Notes: generated from the sequence alone by a model not told the origin. Shown: positions 7,921-16,169, numbered from the stretch's first letter. The stretch: DNA of 64,000 nt from an uncultured Eubacteriales bacterium (GCA_934572535.1 CAKTLJ010000007.1:1-64000), one strand, 5' to 3'. Made by a program: numbers and translations.

Positions 7921-8538
7921 TCACTTCTTCCCGTTCTTCCAGGCCTGGTCCAGGTCCAGCAGCCGCCAGGCGAAGGGGACCAGCGCCCGGGCGGAGGGGT
8001 GGCGGATGAACTTGGCGTCCAGGTCCTTCAGGCGCACCCGGTCCAGGTTGTCCGCGTCCTTCAGCAGGCAGGTCAGCTCCACCGTCTTGGCGTAGTCGGC
8101 CGGCTGGAAGGAGCGCAGGATGCTCTCCATGTCGGCGTCCGGGTGGGCGTGGGCGGTGACGGCCGCCTTCAGCTCCAGCAGGGCCTCTCCGGTCTGGCCG
8201 GTCAGCTCCTCCAGGCGCAGGGAGGAGCGGGCCCCGTGGTAGAGGTCGAACCCGTCGAAGGTCCGGCCCACATCGTGGTAGCAGGCCGCCCGGAAATATT
8301 GGCGCACATCCTCCTCCGCCAGCCCCTCCTTCCAGGCGATGAGGGCGGCAAAGAGCAGGGTCCGGTGGATATGGCCGCTGCCGTGGACGCGGCTCTTATA
8401 CAGGGCGCTCTCATCCATGGTGCGGTAGGTCTCCAGCAGCAGGGGGTAAAGCTCCCACTCTTTCAGGCCCTGGATGAGCGCGGTGTCTTCTCCCCAGTCT
8501 CCTGCTTCCAGCAGGGACAGGATTCGGTTTTCAGGCAT
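7921..8538 (-). CDS. HD-domain phosphohydrolase-like protein
   Basis: The start is ATG at 8538 with AAGGGGGA upstream, giving 205 residues. Metal-binding HD features are visible: a His in VHGSGHIHRTLL, the HD pair in RAACYHDVGRTFDG, a second His in YHGARSS, and a C-terminal Asp in LLKDADNLDRVRL. This order fits the HD superfamily of metal-dependent phosphohydrolases acting on nucleotides. The substrate is not evident. The 5' leader contains a perfect 24-base palindrome (8568-8591), and the promoter overlaps the stop of the sigma-like gene upstream. It is probably cytoplasmic, having no membrane segment. Confidence 0.8.
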   Translation of the reverse strand: MPENRILSLLEAGDWGEDTALIQGLKEWELYPLLLETYRTMDESALYKSRVHGSGHIHRTLLFAALIAWKEGLAEEDVRQYFRAACYHDVGRTFDGFDLYHGARSSLRLEELTGQTGEALLELKAAVTAHAHPDADMESILRSFQPADYAKTVELTCLLKDADNLDRVRLKDLDAKFIRHPSARALVPFAWRLLDLDQAWKNGKK

Positions 8539-8567
8539 GGGACGTCCCCCTTTTCTTGGCAATGGCA

Positions 8568-8624
8568 GATGACGGCGCGCGCCGTCATCTCAGTATTATC
8601 CTACGAAAATACCCCCCTTGTCAA
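8568..8624 (-). promoter_or_regulatory. Promoter and 24-bp palindrome upstream of the HD-domain gene
   Basis: On the minus strand TTGACA (8624-8619) and GATAAT (8600-8595) are 18 bases apart. Just after the expected start point is a perfect palindrome, AGATGACGGCGC then GCGCCGTCATCT (8568-8591). It could be an operator, a 5' stabilising hairpin, or a terminator stem for the upstream gene, although no T-run follows. Confidence 0.55.
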
Positions 8625-8962
8625 TGGTGAGTTCTCGGCCGCTCGCGGCTTCCCTGGTCCAGCAGGTCGTCCCGGCTGTAGCGCAGGCAGCGCCGGACCC
8701 GCTCCTCCCCCCGCTTCAGGGTCCGGGAGACGGTGCTGGGGTCCACCCCCAGCCGCGCGGCGATCTCGCGCATGGTCAGCTCCTCGCCGTAGTAGAGGGC
8801 GATCATCTCCCGCTGCCGGGGCGTGACCTCCTCCCGCAGCACCACGGCCAGCTTGGCCCGCAGCGCCCGGTGGGACTGGTCGGGCCGGTCCGACAGCTTC
8901 TGGTTGTAGGCATCCCAGTCCTTGCTGTACCAGTTTCTCCGATTAGATCGTGTACTTGCCAT
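8621..8962 (-). CDS. Small sigma-70 region-4-like DNA-binding protein
   Basis: A 113-residue protein starting at ATG 8962 (AAAGGGGG upstream); an ATG at 8983 would add seven residues. The core is a sigma-70 region-4 helix-turn-helix: EEVTPRQREMIALYYGEE, then LTMREIAARLGVDPSTVSRT, then LKRGEERVRRCL. It has no region 2, so it is not a complete sigma factor. Proteins like this are common in phage-derived and mobile regions of Firmicutes. It overlaps the small coiled-coil gene before it by 20 bases, so the two are co-translated. The role is probably transcriptional, but the target is unknown. Confidence 0.75.
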   Translation of the reverse strand: MASTRSNRRNWYSKDWDAYNQKLSDRPDQSHRALRAKLAVVLREEVTPRQREMIALYYGEELTMREIAARLGVDPSTVSRTLKRGEERVRRCLRYSRDDLLDQGSRERPRTHH

Positions 8963-9176
8963 TCCGGCGGTACCCCCTTTCATAGTAGTGCTCCAAATGC
9001 TCCGCCAGCTCCTGGCTCTCCCGCCATAGGACGGTCAAGGCCCGGACGCGGCCGTGCAGCTCTGCCTTCTCCAGCGGCTCCTCCGTCCGCTTCTCCTGCT
9101 GCCGCAGGGCTTGGATGCGTCGGTTGAGACGCTTGGCCTGCCGCCAATAGTCCACGGACATCTCCTGTAGGGTCAT
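8943..9176 (-). CDS. Small helical protein upstream of the sigma-like gene
   Basis: The start is ATG 9176 behind a very strong GAGAGGAGG. It has 77 residues, nearly all helix and highly charged (YWRQAKRLNRRIQALRQQEK), likely a coiled coil. The frame stays open upstream with no stop. Codons 9386-9177 encode a convincing zinc ribbon (CAGCGQEQYEYDRWERGLCA, then LCRR). So the true product may be a 147-residue zinc-ribbon plus coiled-coil protein starting at ATG 9386, which has no ribosome site. Both forms could be made. It overlaps the sigma-like gene by 20 bases. Function is unknown. Confidence 0.6.
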   Translation of the reverse strand: MTLQEMSVDYWRQAKRLNRRIQALRQQEKRTEEPLEKAELHGRVRALTVLWRESQELAEHLEHYYERGYRRNGKYTI

Positions 9177-9402
9177 AGCATCCTCCTCTCGTTGCGCTTC
9201 CCGGCGGCGGCACAGGGCGCAAAGGCCCCGCTCCCACCGGTCGTATTCATACTGCTCCTGCCCGCATCCGGCGCAAAAAAAGCGGGGCGCTTCCCGCTGG
9301 CGATCCCGGAAGGGCAGCAGACACCGCGAGGCCTCTTGGCGCGCCTCGGGGTCCCATTCTGTTGACTCTCGAAAAAAATTCTTCATTTTTTGAAAAAAGA
9401 TG

Positions 9403-9431
9403 TTGACAAATCGGGGGGTATCTGATATAGT
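9403..9431 (+). promoter_or_regulatory. Promoter of the tRNA-Thr/tRNA-Tyr operon
   Basis: TTGACA (9403-9408), a 17-base spacer and TATAGT (9426-9431) form a near-consensus promoter 43 bases before the first tRNA. Confidence 0.85.
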
Positions 9432-9473
9432 AGTCATCGCTGCGGACGACATGGCAACGACAACAGCAAACAA

Positions 9474-9549
9474 GCTGGTGTAGCTCAGTTGGTAGAGCAG
9501 CTGATTTGTAATCAGCAGGTCGGGGGTTCGAGTCCGTCCACCAGCTCCA
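9474..9549 (+). tRNA. tRNA-Thr (anticodon TGT)
   Basis: A 76-nt tRNA with CCA encoded. The acceptor stem is GCTGGTG with CACCAGC, the D-loop is AGCTCAGTTGGTAGAGC, the anticodon loop is TTTGTAA (TGT at 9507-9509), and the T-loop is GGTTCGAGTCC. Confidence 0.97.
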
Positions 9550-9558
9550 ATTTCATAC

Positions 9559-9643
9559 GGAGGAGTTCCCGAGTGGCCAAAGGGGGCAGACTGTAAATCT
9601 GTTGTCGACGACTTCGGTGGTTCGAATCCACCCTCCTCCACCA
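9559..9643 (+). tRNA. tRNA-Tyr (anticodon GTA)
   Basis: An 85-nt class II tRNA with long variable arm and encoded CCA. The acceptor stem is GGAGGAG with CTCCTCC, the anticodon loop is CTGTAAA (GTA), and the T-loop is GGTTCGAATCC. It lies nine bases after tRNA-Thr in the same transcript. Confidence 0.97.
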
Positions 9644-9644
9644 G

Positions 9645-9672
9645 AAAAAGCAAGTCTTCGGACTTGCTTTTT
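9645..9672 (+). terminator. Terminator of the tRNA operon
   Basis: AAAAAGCAAGTC and GACTTGCTTTTT pair across a TTCG tetraloop directly after the CCA of tRNA-Tyr. Confidence 0.9.
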
Positions 9673-9817
9673 CCGTTTCCTGAAAAAACCGCGTGCCGCA
9701 GACAGAACATATGTTCTACTAATACCATACCACCCGCCGCCCCTCCCGTCAAGGCGCGGGCGCGGATGCTTTTCCCGGCCTGTCCCGACTTTCGGTCCCG
9801 GCCTGCCGCGCGAGAAG

Positions 9818-9875
9818 AAAAAGTCCCCCCTGGACCGCCAACGTGCTTCGTTTGGCGGTCCAGGGGGACTTTTTT
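9818..9875 (-). terminator. Terminator of the aro operon (works in both directions)
   Basis: A long stem (AAAAGTCCCCC then TGGACCGCCAA paired with TTGGCGGTCCA then GGGGGACTTTT) has T-runs on both strands. It lies just after the aroQ stop. Between 9673 and 9817 I see no gene. Confidence 0.9.
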
Positions 9876-9877
9876 CG

Positions 9878-10315
9878 TTACCTCTGGGTGAGGTGGTCCT
9901 TCAGGAAGAGGATGGCCTGGCGGTAGCCCTCCAGGCCCAGGCCCATGAAGGTCTTGATGCAGGCCATGCCCGCGTAGGACACCTGGCGGAAGTCCTCCCG
10001 CCGGGAGACATCGGAGATGTGGACCTCCACGGCGGGCAGGGCGACCGCCTTCAGCGCGTCCAGGATGGCCACGCTGGTGTGGGTGTAGGCGGCGGGGTTG
10101 ATGACGATGCCGTCCGCGGTCCCATACGCCGCCTGGATCCTGTCCACGATGGCCCCCTCGTGGTTGGACTGGAAGACCTCCACGCCGATGCCCTCCCGGG
10201 CGCAGGTCTCCTCCACCAGCCGCACCAGGGCGGCGTAGTCCGCCCGGCCATAGAGGTCCGGCTCCCGGACGCCCAGCAGGTTCAGGTTGGGGCCGTTAAC
10301 CACTAAAATGTTCAT
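9878..10315 (-). CDS. aroQ: 3-dehydroquinate dehydratase, type II
   Basis: Converts 3-dehydroquinate to 3-dehydroshikimate. The start is ATG 10315 with ATGGAGGAAG upstream. The 145-residue product has the type II hallmarks: NILVVNGPNLNLLGVREPDLY with the active-site Arg and Tyr, FQSNHEGAIVDRIQ, INPAAYTHTS and VEVHISDVSRRE. Type II enzymes are dodecamers of a flavodoxin-like fold. It is the last gene of the aro operon and its start overlaps the end of aroE/aroK by 20 bases. Confidence 0.95.
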   Translation of the reverse strand: MNILVVNGPNLNLLGVREPDLYGRADYAALVRLVEETCAREGIGVEVFQSNHEGAIVDRIQAAYGTADGIVINPAAYTHTSVAILDALKAVALPAVEVHISDVSRREDFRQVSYAGMACIKTFMGLGLEGYRQAILFLKDHLTQR

Positions 10316-11528
10316 AGGCTTCCTCCATATCGCGGGCCACGGAGGCCGGGTCGCCGTCGTTGGAGATGATGATGTCCGCAAACCGGCGGTACATGGGCAG
10401 GCGCATGGTGTACATGTCCTGGAGGTTCCCCCGCAGGGAGAGGGGGCGGCCCTTCTTGGGCAGCTTGGACAGCTCCCGCTCCAGGAAGAAGATGACCCCG
10501 TTCTGGTGCAGCAGGGGGTAGTTCTCCGGCCGGGTGACGCAGCCGCCGCCGGTGGCGATGACCAGGCCGGACAGCTTGCCCAGCTGGGCCAGGACGGCGG
10601 TCTCCTTGGCCCGGAAGGCCTCCTCCCCGGCCTTCAGGATGTAGTCCCCGGCGGACATGCCCAGCGCCTTCTCCACCTCCTGGTCGCAGTCCACGAAGGG
10701 GCGGTCCAGCCGCTCGGCCAGCGCCCGGCCGACGGTGCTCTTGCCGCTGCCGGGCATCCCCACCAGGATGCGGTTCTCCTTCCGGCTGCTCAGGGCGCTG
10801 TAGACCTCCTTGGAGCGGATGGCGGGCAGGGGCCGGCCGGTGAAGACCTGGCTGGCGCAGCGGGCCTGCTCCACGAGCATATACAGGCCGCCCAGGCAGG
10901 GGATGCCCAGGACCTCGGCCTGCTGGATGAGGGCGGTGCGGGCGGGGTTGTAGATCACGTCCAGAACGCCCTCGCACCGGGGGAAGTCCCGCAGGTCCAC
11001 GGGGGTGGCGGCGGGGTTGGGGTACATGCCCACGGGGGTGGTGTTCACGATGACCTCCGCGTCGGCGTGGCGGTCCAGGTTCTCGTAGTTGTCCGGGCCG
11101 GAGCGGGAGATCACCACGACCTCCTCGGCCCCCAGCTTCCGCAGCACATACTGCACGGCCAGGCTCGCGCCGCCGGAGCCGAGCACCAGGCACTTGCGGC
11201 CCAGGACCCGGACCCGGCTCTTCCACACCATGCCCTCGAACCCGGCGGCGTCGGTGTTGTCCCCCAGCAGGAAGCCGCCCGGCTTCTTGACCACGGTGTT
11301 CACGCTGCCGATGGCCCGGGCGGACTCGGTGAGGTTGTCGCACAGGTCGTAGAGGGTGGTCTTATAGGGGATGGTCACGTTCAGCCCCTGGAAGTCCTCG
11401 GTCTTCAGAAAGCTGCCCAGCTCCTCGGGCGGGACCTCAAAGAGCGCGTAGTCGTAGTCGCCAAAAAAGGCGTGGATCTCCGGGGAATAGCTGTGCCCCA
11501 GCTTCTCGCCCAACAGTCCGCATTTCAT
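10296..11528 (-). CDS. Bifunctional shikimate dehydrogenase / shikimate kinase fusion
   Basis: A single 410-residue frame carries two consecutive pathway enzymes. Residues 1 to about 245 are shikimate dehydrogenase (AroE): LGEKLGHSYSPEIH, NVTIPYKTTLYDLCD with the catalytic Lys, GDNTDAAGF, and the NADP loop VLGSGGASLAVQYV. Residues about 250-410 are shikimate kinase (AroK): VGMPGSGKSTVGRALAERL, VDCDQEVEK, IATGGGCVTRPEN and LPMYRRFAD. The start is ATG 11528 in a TGATG overlap with the pheA stop. The kinase half has a normal P-loop, so it should be active. The organism therefore has two shikimate kinases within 7 kb (the other at 4558-5064). Confidence 0.93.
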   Translation of the reverse strand: MKCGLLGEKLGHSYSPEIHAFFGDYDYALFEVPPEELGSFLKTEDFQGLNVTIPYKTTLYDLCDNLTESARAIGSVNTVVKKPGGFLLGDNTDAAGFEGMVWKSRVRVLGRKCLVLGSGGASLAVQYVLRKLGAEEVVVISRSGPDNYENLDRHADAEVIVNTTPVGMYPNPAATPVDLRDFPRCEGVLDVIYNPARTALIQQAEVLGIPCLGGLYMLVEQARCASQVFTGRPLPAIRSKEVYSALSSRKENRILVGMPGSGKSTVGRALAERLDRPFVDCDQEVEKALGMSAGDYILKAGEEAFRAKETAVLAQLGKLSGLVIATGGGCVTRPENYPLLHQNGVIFFLERELSKLPKKGRPLSLRGNLQDMYTMRLPMYRRFADIIISNDGDPASVARDMEEAYEHFSG

Positions 11529-12676
11529 CAAATCACCTCACTATAGCTGCCCAGATACTGGAACTCGTCGCAAACGCTGTCCAGATCGTCGATCATCCGA
11601 ATGAACTCGTCGGAGTAGACCGAGGTCTCCAGGTCGAAGTAGAACATAAACTCAAAATCCCGGGCGGGGATGGGGCGGCTCTCCAGCTTGATGACGTTCA
11701 GGCCCAGGGTGTAGAACCGGGCCAGGATCTGATAGAGCGCGCCGGGCCGGTGCGGGGCCACCAGCATGAGGCTGGTCTTGTCCGCGCCGGGGTAGATCTC
11801 CAGGTCCTTGGAGATGGTGATGAACCGGGTGTGGTTGTTGCCCTGGTCCTGGATGTCCGCCGCCAGACGCTCCAGGCCGTAAAGCTCCACGCAGTTGTGG
11901 GAGCAGATGGCGGCCACGTCCCGCCGGTCCGAACCGGCCACTCGCTCGGCGGCCACGGCGGTGTTCTCGCAGGGGATGACCTTCACGCCCCGCGCCCGGA
12001 GCGGTTCGAGGAAGGCGCTGCTCTGGCTGATGGCCTGGGGGTGGGAGTAGATCTCCTGCACGTCCTCCAGCCGCGTGCCCCGCCTGGCCAGCAGGTTGTG
12101 ATCGGTCTTCAGCCGGGTGGCCCGGACGATCTTGAACTGGTGGCGCATCATCAGGTCGTAGATCTGCGTGACCGACCCGGCGGTGCTGTTCTCCAGGGGG
12201 AGGACGCCGTACCGGCAAAAGCCCTGCTCCACGGCGGTGAAGACGCTGTCAAAGCTGCCGAAGTACATGATCCGGGGGTGCTTGAAGACCTTTTCGCAGG
12301 CCATCTGGGCATAGGCCCCCTCCGCGCCCTGGCAGGCGACGGTGGCGCTGGGCGGGAAGAGGCGGGGCGTGGTCTCGATGGCCTGCTCGATCTCCCGCCG
12401 CAGGGCGGTGGGGGCGGGGTCCAGGGCGCGCTGGTAGCTGCGGCTGAGCTCAAAGAGCATGGACCAGAGGGGGTAGCCGTACTGCTCCAGCGCGGGGGGC
12501 AGCTTGGCGGCGATCTCCGCCAGCTTGGCCCGCTCCCGGCCGGCGTCCAGCACGGGCTTGCCGAGCTGCTTCTTGGCCTGGCCGATCTGGGCCACGAGGT
12601 CCATCCGGTCGGCAAAGGCCCGGACCAGAACGTCGTCGATGGCGTCGATCTCTTTTCTCAGTTCTTCTAGGCGCAT
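11528..12676 (-). CDS. pheA: Chorismate mutase / prephenate dehydratase (P-protein)
   Basis: Makes phenylpyruvate from chorismate in two steps. Residues 1-85 are an AroQ-type chorismate mutase (LRKEIDAIDDVLVRAFADRM). Residues about 110-285 are prephenate dehydratase, with GAEGAYAQMACEKVF, LPLENSTAGSV and the catalytic-site GNNHTRFITIS. The last 80 residues are an ACT domain (TSLMLVAPHRPGALYQIL, then ESRPIPAR), implying feedback control by phenylalanine. Length (382) fits a full P-protein. It lies between aroC (16-base gap) and aroE/K (one-base overlap). Confidence 0.95.
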   Translation of the reverse strand: MRLEELRKEIDAIDDVLVRAFADRMDLVAQIGQAKKQLGKPVLDAGRERAKLAEIAAKLPPALEQYGYPLWSMLFELSRSYQRALDPAPTALRREIEQAIETTPRLFPPSATVACQGAEGAYAQMACEKVFKHPRIMYFGSFDSVFTAVEQGFCRYGVLPLENSTAGSVTQIYDLMMRHQFKIVRATRLKTDHNLLARRGTRLEDVQEIYSHPQAISQSSAFLEPLRARGVKVIPCENTAVAAERVAGSDRRDVAAICSHNCVELYGLERLAADIQDQGNNHTRFITISKDLEIYPGADKTSLMLVAPHRPGALYQILARFYTLGLNVIKLESRPIPARDFEFMFYFDLETSVYSDEFIRMIDDLDSVCDEFQYLGSYSEVI

Positions 12677-12692
12677 GGCTGTTCTCCTCCTC

Positions 12693-13784
12693 TTATCGTT
12701 CTCTGTCCTGCTCCAGCAGGGCGTCGAAAATGGCGATGGCGGCGGCGGCCTCCACGCAGGGGACCGCCCGGGGGACGATGCAGGGGTCGTGGCGGCCGTG
12801 GATGACCAGCTTGGTGTCCGCCCGGCGGGACAGGCTCACGCTGTCCTGCTCCCGCCCGATGGAGGGGGTGGGCTTCACCGCCGCCCGGAAGACCAGCGGC
12901 ATTCCGTTGGTGATGCCGCCCAGAATGCCCCCGGCGTGGTTGGTGCGGGTCCTGACCCGGTCCCCGTCCATGTAGAAGGGGTCGTTGTTCTCGCTGCCCC
13001 GCCGGTCGGCCACGGCGAAGCCCGCGCCGAACTCCACCCCCTTCACCGCGGGGATGGCGAAGACCAGGCGGGCAACGCGGTTCTCCATGCCGTCCAGCAT
13101 GGGGTCGCCCAGCCCCACGGGCAGGCCGGTCACGGCGCACTCGACGACCCCGCCGACGGAGTCCAGCTCCGCCCTGGCAGCGGCGATGACCGCCTGCATC
13201 CGCGCCCCGGCCGCGTCGTCCGTCACGGGGAAGGCCTTCCCGCCCGGGGCCAGCAGGGTCTCTCTGTCCACCGCGACCGGGTCGAAGGGCGCGTCGGCAA
13301 CGCCGCCGATGGCGGCGATGTGCGCGCCCACGAAGATGCCCCGGCGGGCCAGGAGCTGCTTGCAGATCCCGCCCGCGACGCACAGCGGCGCCGTGAGGCG
13401 GCCGGAGAAGTGCCCGCCCCCGGCCACGTCCTGGAAGCCGCCGTACTTCACCTGGGCGGTGTAGTCGGCGTGGCCGGGCCGGGGCACGTCCTTCAGACCG
13501 GCGTAGTCCTTGGACCGGGTGTTGGTGTTGCGGATCAGGGCGGCCAGGGGCGCGCCGCAGGTCCGCCCGTCCACCAGGCCGGAGAGGATCTCGGGCACGT
13601 CCCCCTCCCTGCGGGCGGTGGACCAGGCGTTGCCGCCGGGGGCGCGCCGGGCCAGAAAGGCCTGCAATTGCTCCAGGTCCACGGCCTCCCCGGCGGGCAG
13701 GCCGTCCAGGGTGACGCCGATGCCCGGGGCGTGGGACTGGCCAAAGAGGGAAACGGTCAACCGACCGTGGTATATGCTGCTCAT
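12693..13784 (-). CDS. aroC: Chorismate synthase
   Basis: Converts EPSP to chorismate with reduced FMN. The 363-residue product shows the family signatures: FGQSHAPGIGVTLDGLPAGE at the N-terminus, RPGHADYT, GGGHFSGRLTAP, and a C-terminal GRHDPCIVPRAVPCVEAAAA. The start ATG 13784 follows AGGAGAGCACCT. The 52 bases before it, back to the aroA stop, contain a copy of the short GC-rich GTAAGGCGGGGGCTTGC repeat. It is in mid-operon. Confidence 0.95.
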   Translation of the reverse strand: MSSIYHGRLTVSLFGQSHAPGIGVTLDGLPAGEAVDLEQLQAFLARRAPGGNAWSTARREGDVPEILSGLVDGRTCGAPLAALIRNTNTRSKDYAGLKDVPRPGHADYTAQVKYGGFQDVAGGGHFSGRLTAPLCVAGGICKQLLARRGIFVGAHIAAIGGVADAPFDPVAVDRETLLAPGGKAFPVTDDAAGARMQAVIAAARAELDSVGGVVECAVTGLPVGLGDPMLDGMENRVARLVFAIPAVKGVEFGAGFAVADRRGSENNDPFYMDGDRVRTRTNHAGGILGGITNGMPLVFRAAVKPTPSIGREQDSVSLSRRADTKLVIHGRHDPCIVPRAVPCVEAAAAIAIFDALLEQDRER

Positions 13785-13836
13785 AGGTGCTCTCCTCCAT
13801 CATACATAAGATCCGCAGCGGGAGCAAGCCCCCGCC

Positions 13837-15114
13837 TTACTTTTTTATCGTTTCCTCCACGCGCTTTCCCAGCGTTCGCAGGTCCTGCCAGAAGGAGGGG
13901 TAGGATTTCTCGATGGCCTGCGCGCCAGTGATGGTGACCGGCGCGGCGCAGACCACGGCGGCCACGGCGGCCAGCATGACCACCCGATGGTCCCCCTGGG
14001 CGTCGATGGTCCCGCCGGTCAGGCGCGCCCGCCCCCGGATGCGCAGGCCGTCCTCGGTCTCCTCCACCTCGCCCCCCAGGGCGTTGAGGGTCTGGCAGGT
14101 GGTGCGCAGGCGGTCGGACTCCTTGAGGCGCAGGCGGGCGGCCCCCACGATGCGGGTCTCCCCAGGCGTGGCGGCCGCCACGGCGGCGAGGACGGGGACC
14201 AGGTCGGGGATGTTGCGGGCGTCGATGACCGCAGGCCGCAGCGCGCCGGGCTTTGCGGTGTAGTCGCCGCCCGCGCGGGTGAGCTGCCCCCCCATGCGGG
14301 TGAGGACGGCGCAGACGGCCCGGTCCCCCTGGAGGGAGTCCGGGTCCATCCCGGTGACGGTGAGGCCCGCGCCGCCCAGGACCCCCATGCACAGCCAGGG
14401 GGCAGCGTTGGACCAGTCCCCCTCCACCGCGACCGTCTCGGGGCCGCGATAGGCCGCCGGGCGGACGCGGAAGCCCCCCGCCTCCGCCTGGGGGGCCGCG
14501 CCGAAGTCGGCCAAGGCCCGGCACGTCAGGTCGATGTAGCCCTGGGACTCCACCGCGCCGGTGACGCGCAGGGTGCTCGGCGCGGCCAGGAGGGGCAGGG
14601 CGAAGAGCAGGCCGGAGATGAACTGGGAGGACACGTCCCCGGGGAGGGTGAAGGTCCCGGGGCTGAGGGGGCCGGAGAAGTCCAGCCGGTCCGCCTCGGG
14701 CCGGGGGGTGATGGCGCAGCCATGCGCCCGCAGCTCTTCCGCCAGCGGCTCCATGGGCCGCCGGGCCAGGCGGCCCGCCATGCGGAAGCTTCCGGCGGCG
14801 CCCAGGGCGCAGACCACCGGGAGCAGGAAGCGGAGGGTGGAGCCGCTCTCGCCGCAGTCCAGGACGCAGGCGCGGGGGAGGGCGGTCCGGTCGATGGGGG
14901 TCACGTCGTACCCCCCGTCCCGGCGGGCGATCCGCGCACCCAGACCGGTCAGACAGCGGATGGTGGCGGCGATGTCCTGCGATTCCTTCTCGCAGCGCAG
15001 GAAGGTCCTTCGCGCGCCCAGGGCGGCGCAGATCAGCAGGCGGTGCGCCGCCGACTTGGAGGGAATGGCACGGAGGCTGCCCGAGAGCGGGCCAGGTTGG
15101 ATGGTGACAGTCAT
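13837..15114 (-). CDS. aroA: 3-phosphoshikimate 1-carboxyvinyltransferase (EPSP synthase)
   Basis: Joins PEP to shikimate 3-phosphate. It has 425 residues with paired inside-out alpha/beta domains. Visible signatures are IPSKSAAHRLLICAALG (substrate loop), LDCGESGSTLRFLLP, the SSQFISGLLFALPLL segment, and RLRLKESDRLRTTCQTLNAL with the catalytic Lys-Glu-Ser-Asp-Arg. GDHRVVMLAAVAAV lies near the C-terminus. The start ATG 15114 overlaps the aroB stop by four bases (ATGA), so translation is coupled. The sensitivity class to glyphosate cannot be judged safely by eye. Confidence 0.95.
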   Translation of the reverse strand: MTVTIQPGPLSGSLRAIPSKSAAHRLLICAALGARRTFLRCEKESQDIAATIRCLTGLGARIARRDGGYDVTPIDRTALPRACVLDCGESGSTLRFLLPVVCALGAAGSFRMAGRLARRPMEPLAEELRAHGCAITPRPEADRLDFSGPLSPGTFTLPGDVSSQFISGLLFALPLLAAPSTLRVTGAVESQGYIDLTCRALADFGAAPQAEAGGFRVRPAAYRGPETVAVEGDWSNAAPWLCMGVLGGAGLTVTGMDPDSLQGDRAVCAVLTRMGGQLTRAGGDYTAKPGALRPAVIDARNIPDLVPVLAAVAAATPGETRIVGAARLRLKESDRLRTTCQTLNALGGEVEETEDGLRIRGRARLTGGTIDAQGDHRVVMLAAVAAVVCAAPVTITGAQAIEKSYPSFWQDLRTLGKRVEETIKK

Positions 15115-16169
15115 CTCTTCAACCCCTTTTCGATCCAGTGATAGAGGTCCGGCACGGGCACGGCCCGCAGCACACTCTTGCCCCAGGCGGTGGGGACCAC
15201 CAGGGAGATGCTGCTGCCGGTGCGCTTCTTGTCGGACAGGGTCTTTTCATAGAGCGCCTTCGCCCCGTATTCGGTGGCGTCGGGCAGGTCATAGCGCCGC
15301 AGGAGCGCCTGGAGGCGGGGCAGGACCTCGGGCGGGCAGAGGCCAAAGGCCGCGGCCGCCCGGGTGATGAGGGTCATGCCGATGGCCACCGCCCTGCCGT
15401 GGGAGATGGCGTAGCCGCTGCACGCCTCGACGCCGTGGCCGATGGTGTGGCCCAGGTTGAGCAGCTGGCGCTCGCCGGTGTCGAACTCGTCCGCCTCCAC
15501 CAGGTCGCGCTTCTGGGCGACGCAGCGGGCCACGACCTGCTCGGGGTCGGCCCGGAGGCCGTCGCTCTCCAGCCGCGCCAGCAGGCCGGGGTCCCCGATC
15601 ATGCCGTACTTGATGACCTCGGCGCAGCCGTCGGCAAAGACGTCGGCGGGCAGGGTGTCCAGGGTGTCCAGGTCGCAGAGGACCAGGCGGGGCTGGCAGA
15701 AGGCCCCGGCCAGGTTCTTGCCGTTTTTCAGATCAATGGCCGTCTTGCCCCCCACGGAGGCGTCCACCGCGGCCAAGAGGGTGGTGGGCAGCTGGGCGAA
15801 GGCCACGCCCCGCAGGAAGGTGGCGGCGGCAAAGCCGGTCAGGTCCCCCACCACGCCGCCGCCCAGGGCCACCAGGACATCCGCCCGGGTGAGCTGGTGC
15901 TCCGCCAGAAATTCCAGCAGGTCCAGGTAGGTCCGGCCGTTCTTGGAGGCCTCCCCGGCGGGGAAGACGAAGGCGCAGGTGCGAAACCCGGCGGCCTCCA
16001 GGCTGGCCCGGGTCCGGGCCAGGTAGAGGGGGGCCACGTTGTCGTCAGACACGATGGCGGCGGCGCGGCCGGGCAGCAGGTCGGCCAGCTCAGCCCCCAC
16101 GGTGCGCAGCAGGCCCCGGCCGATCTTCACCGCGTAGGACCGGGAGGCCGTTACCGAAACGGTGGTCAA
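15111..16169 (-). CDS. aroB: 3-dehydroquinate synthase
   Basis: Cyclises DAHP to 3-dehydroquinate using NAD and a divalent metal. I start at TTG 16169: it sits nine bases after GGAGGAGG and overlaps the tyrA stop as TTGA, and homologues begin at the following beta strand. The 352-residue product has GGGVVGDLTGFAAATFLRG, QLPTTLLAAVDASVGGKTAID and NLGHTIGHGVEACSGYAISHG, with the metal-binding Glu and His residues. It overlaps aroA by four bases downstream. Confidence 0.92.
   Translation of the reverse strand: MTTVSVTASRSYAVKIGRGLLRTVGAELADLLPGRAAAIVSDDNVAPLYLARTRASLEAAGFRTCAFVFPAGEASKNGRTYLDLLEFLAEHQLTRADVLVALGGGVVGDLTGFAAATFLRGVAFAQLPTTLLAAVDASVGGKTAIDLKNGKNLAGAFCQPRLVLCDLDTLDTLPADVFADGCAEVIKYGMIGDPGLLARLESDGLRADPEQVVARCVAQKRDLVEADEFDTGERQLLNLGHTIGHGVEACSGYAISHGRAVAIGMTLITRAAAAFGLCPPEVLPRLQALLRRYDLPDATEYGAKALYEKTLSDKKRTGSSISLVVPTAWGKSVLRAVPVPDLYHWIEKGLKR

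Noticed and set aside
7652..7924. 90-codon open frame in the gap upstream of spoIIE
   Set aside because: It runs across the HD-gene terminator and the spoIIE promoter, has no ribosome site, and shows no recognisable sequence.
9386..9752. N-terminal extension of the zinc-ribbon frame through the tRNA genes
   Set aside because: The upstream part is the reverse complement of tRNA-Thr and tRNA-Tyr and cannot be coding.
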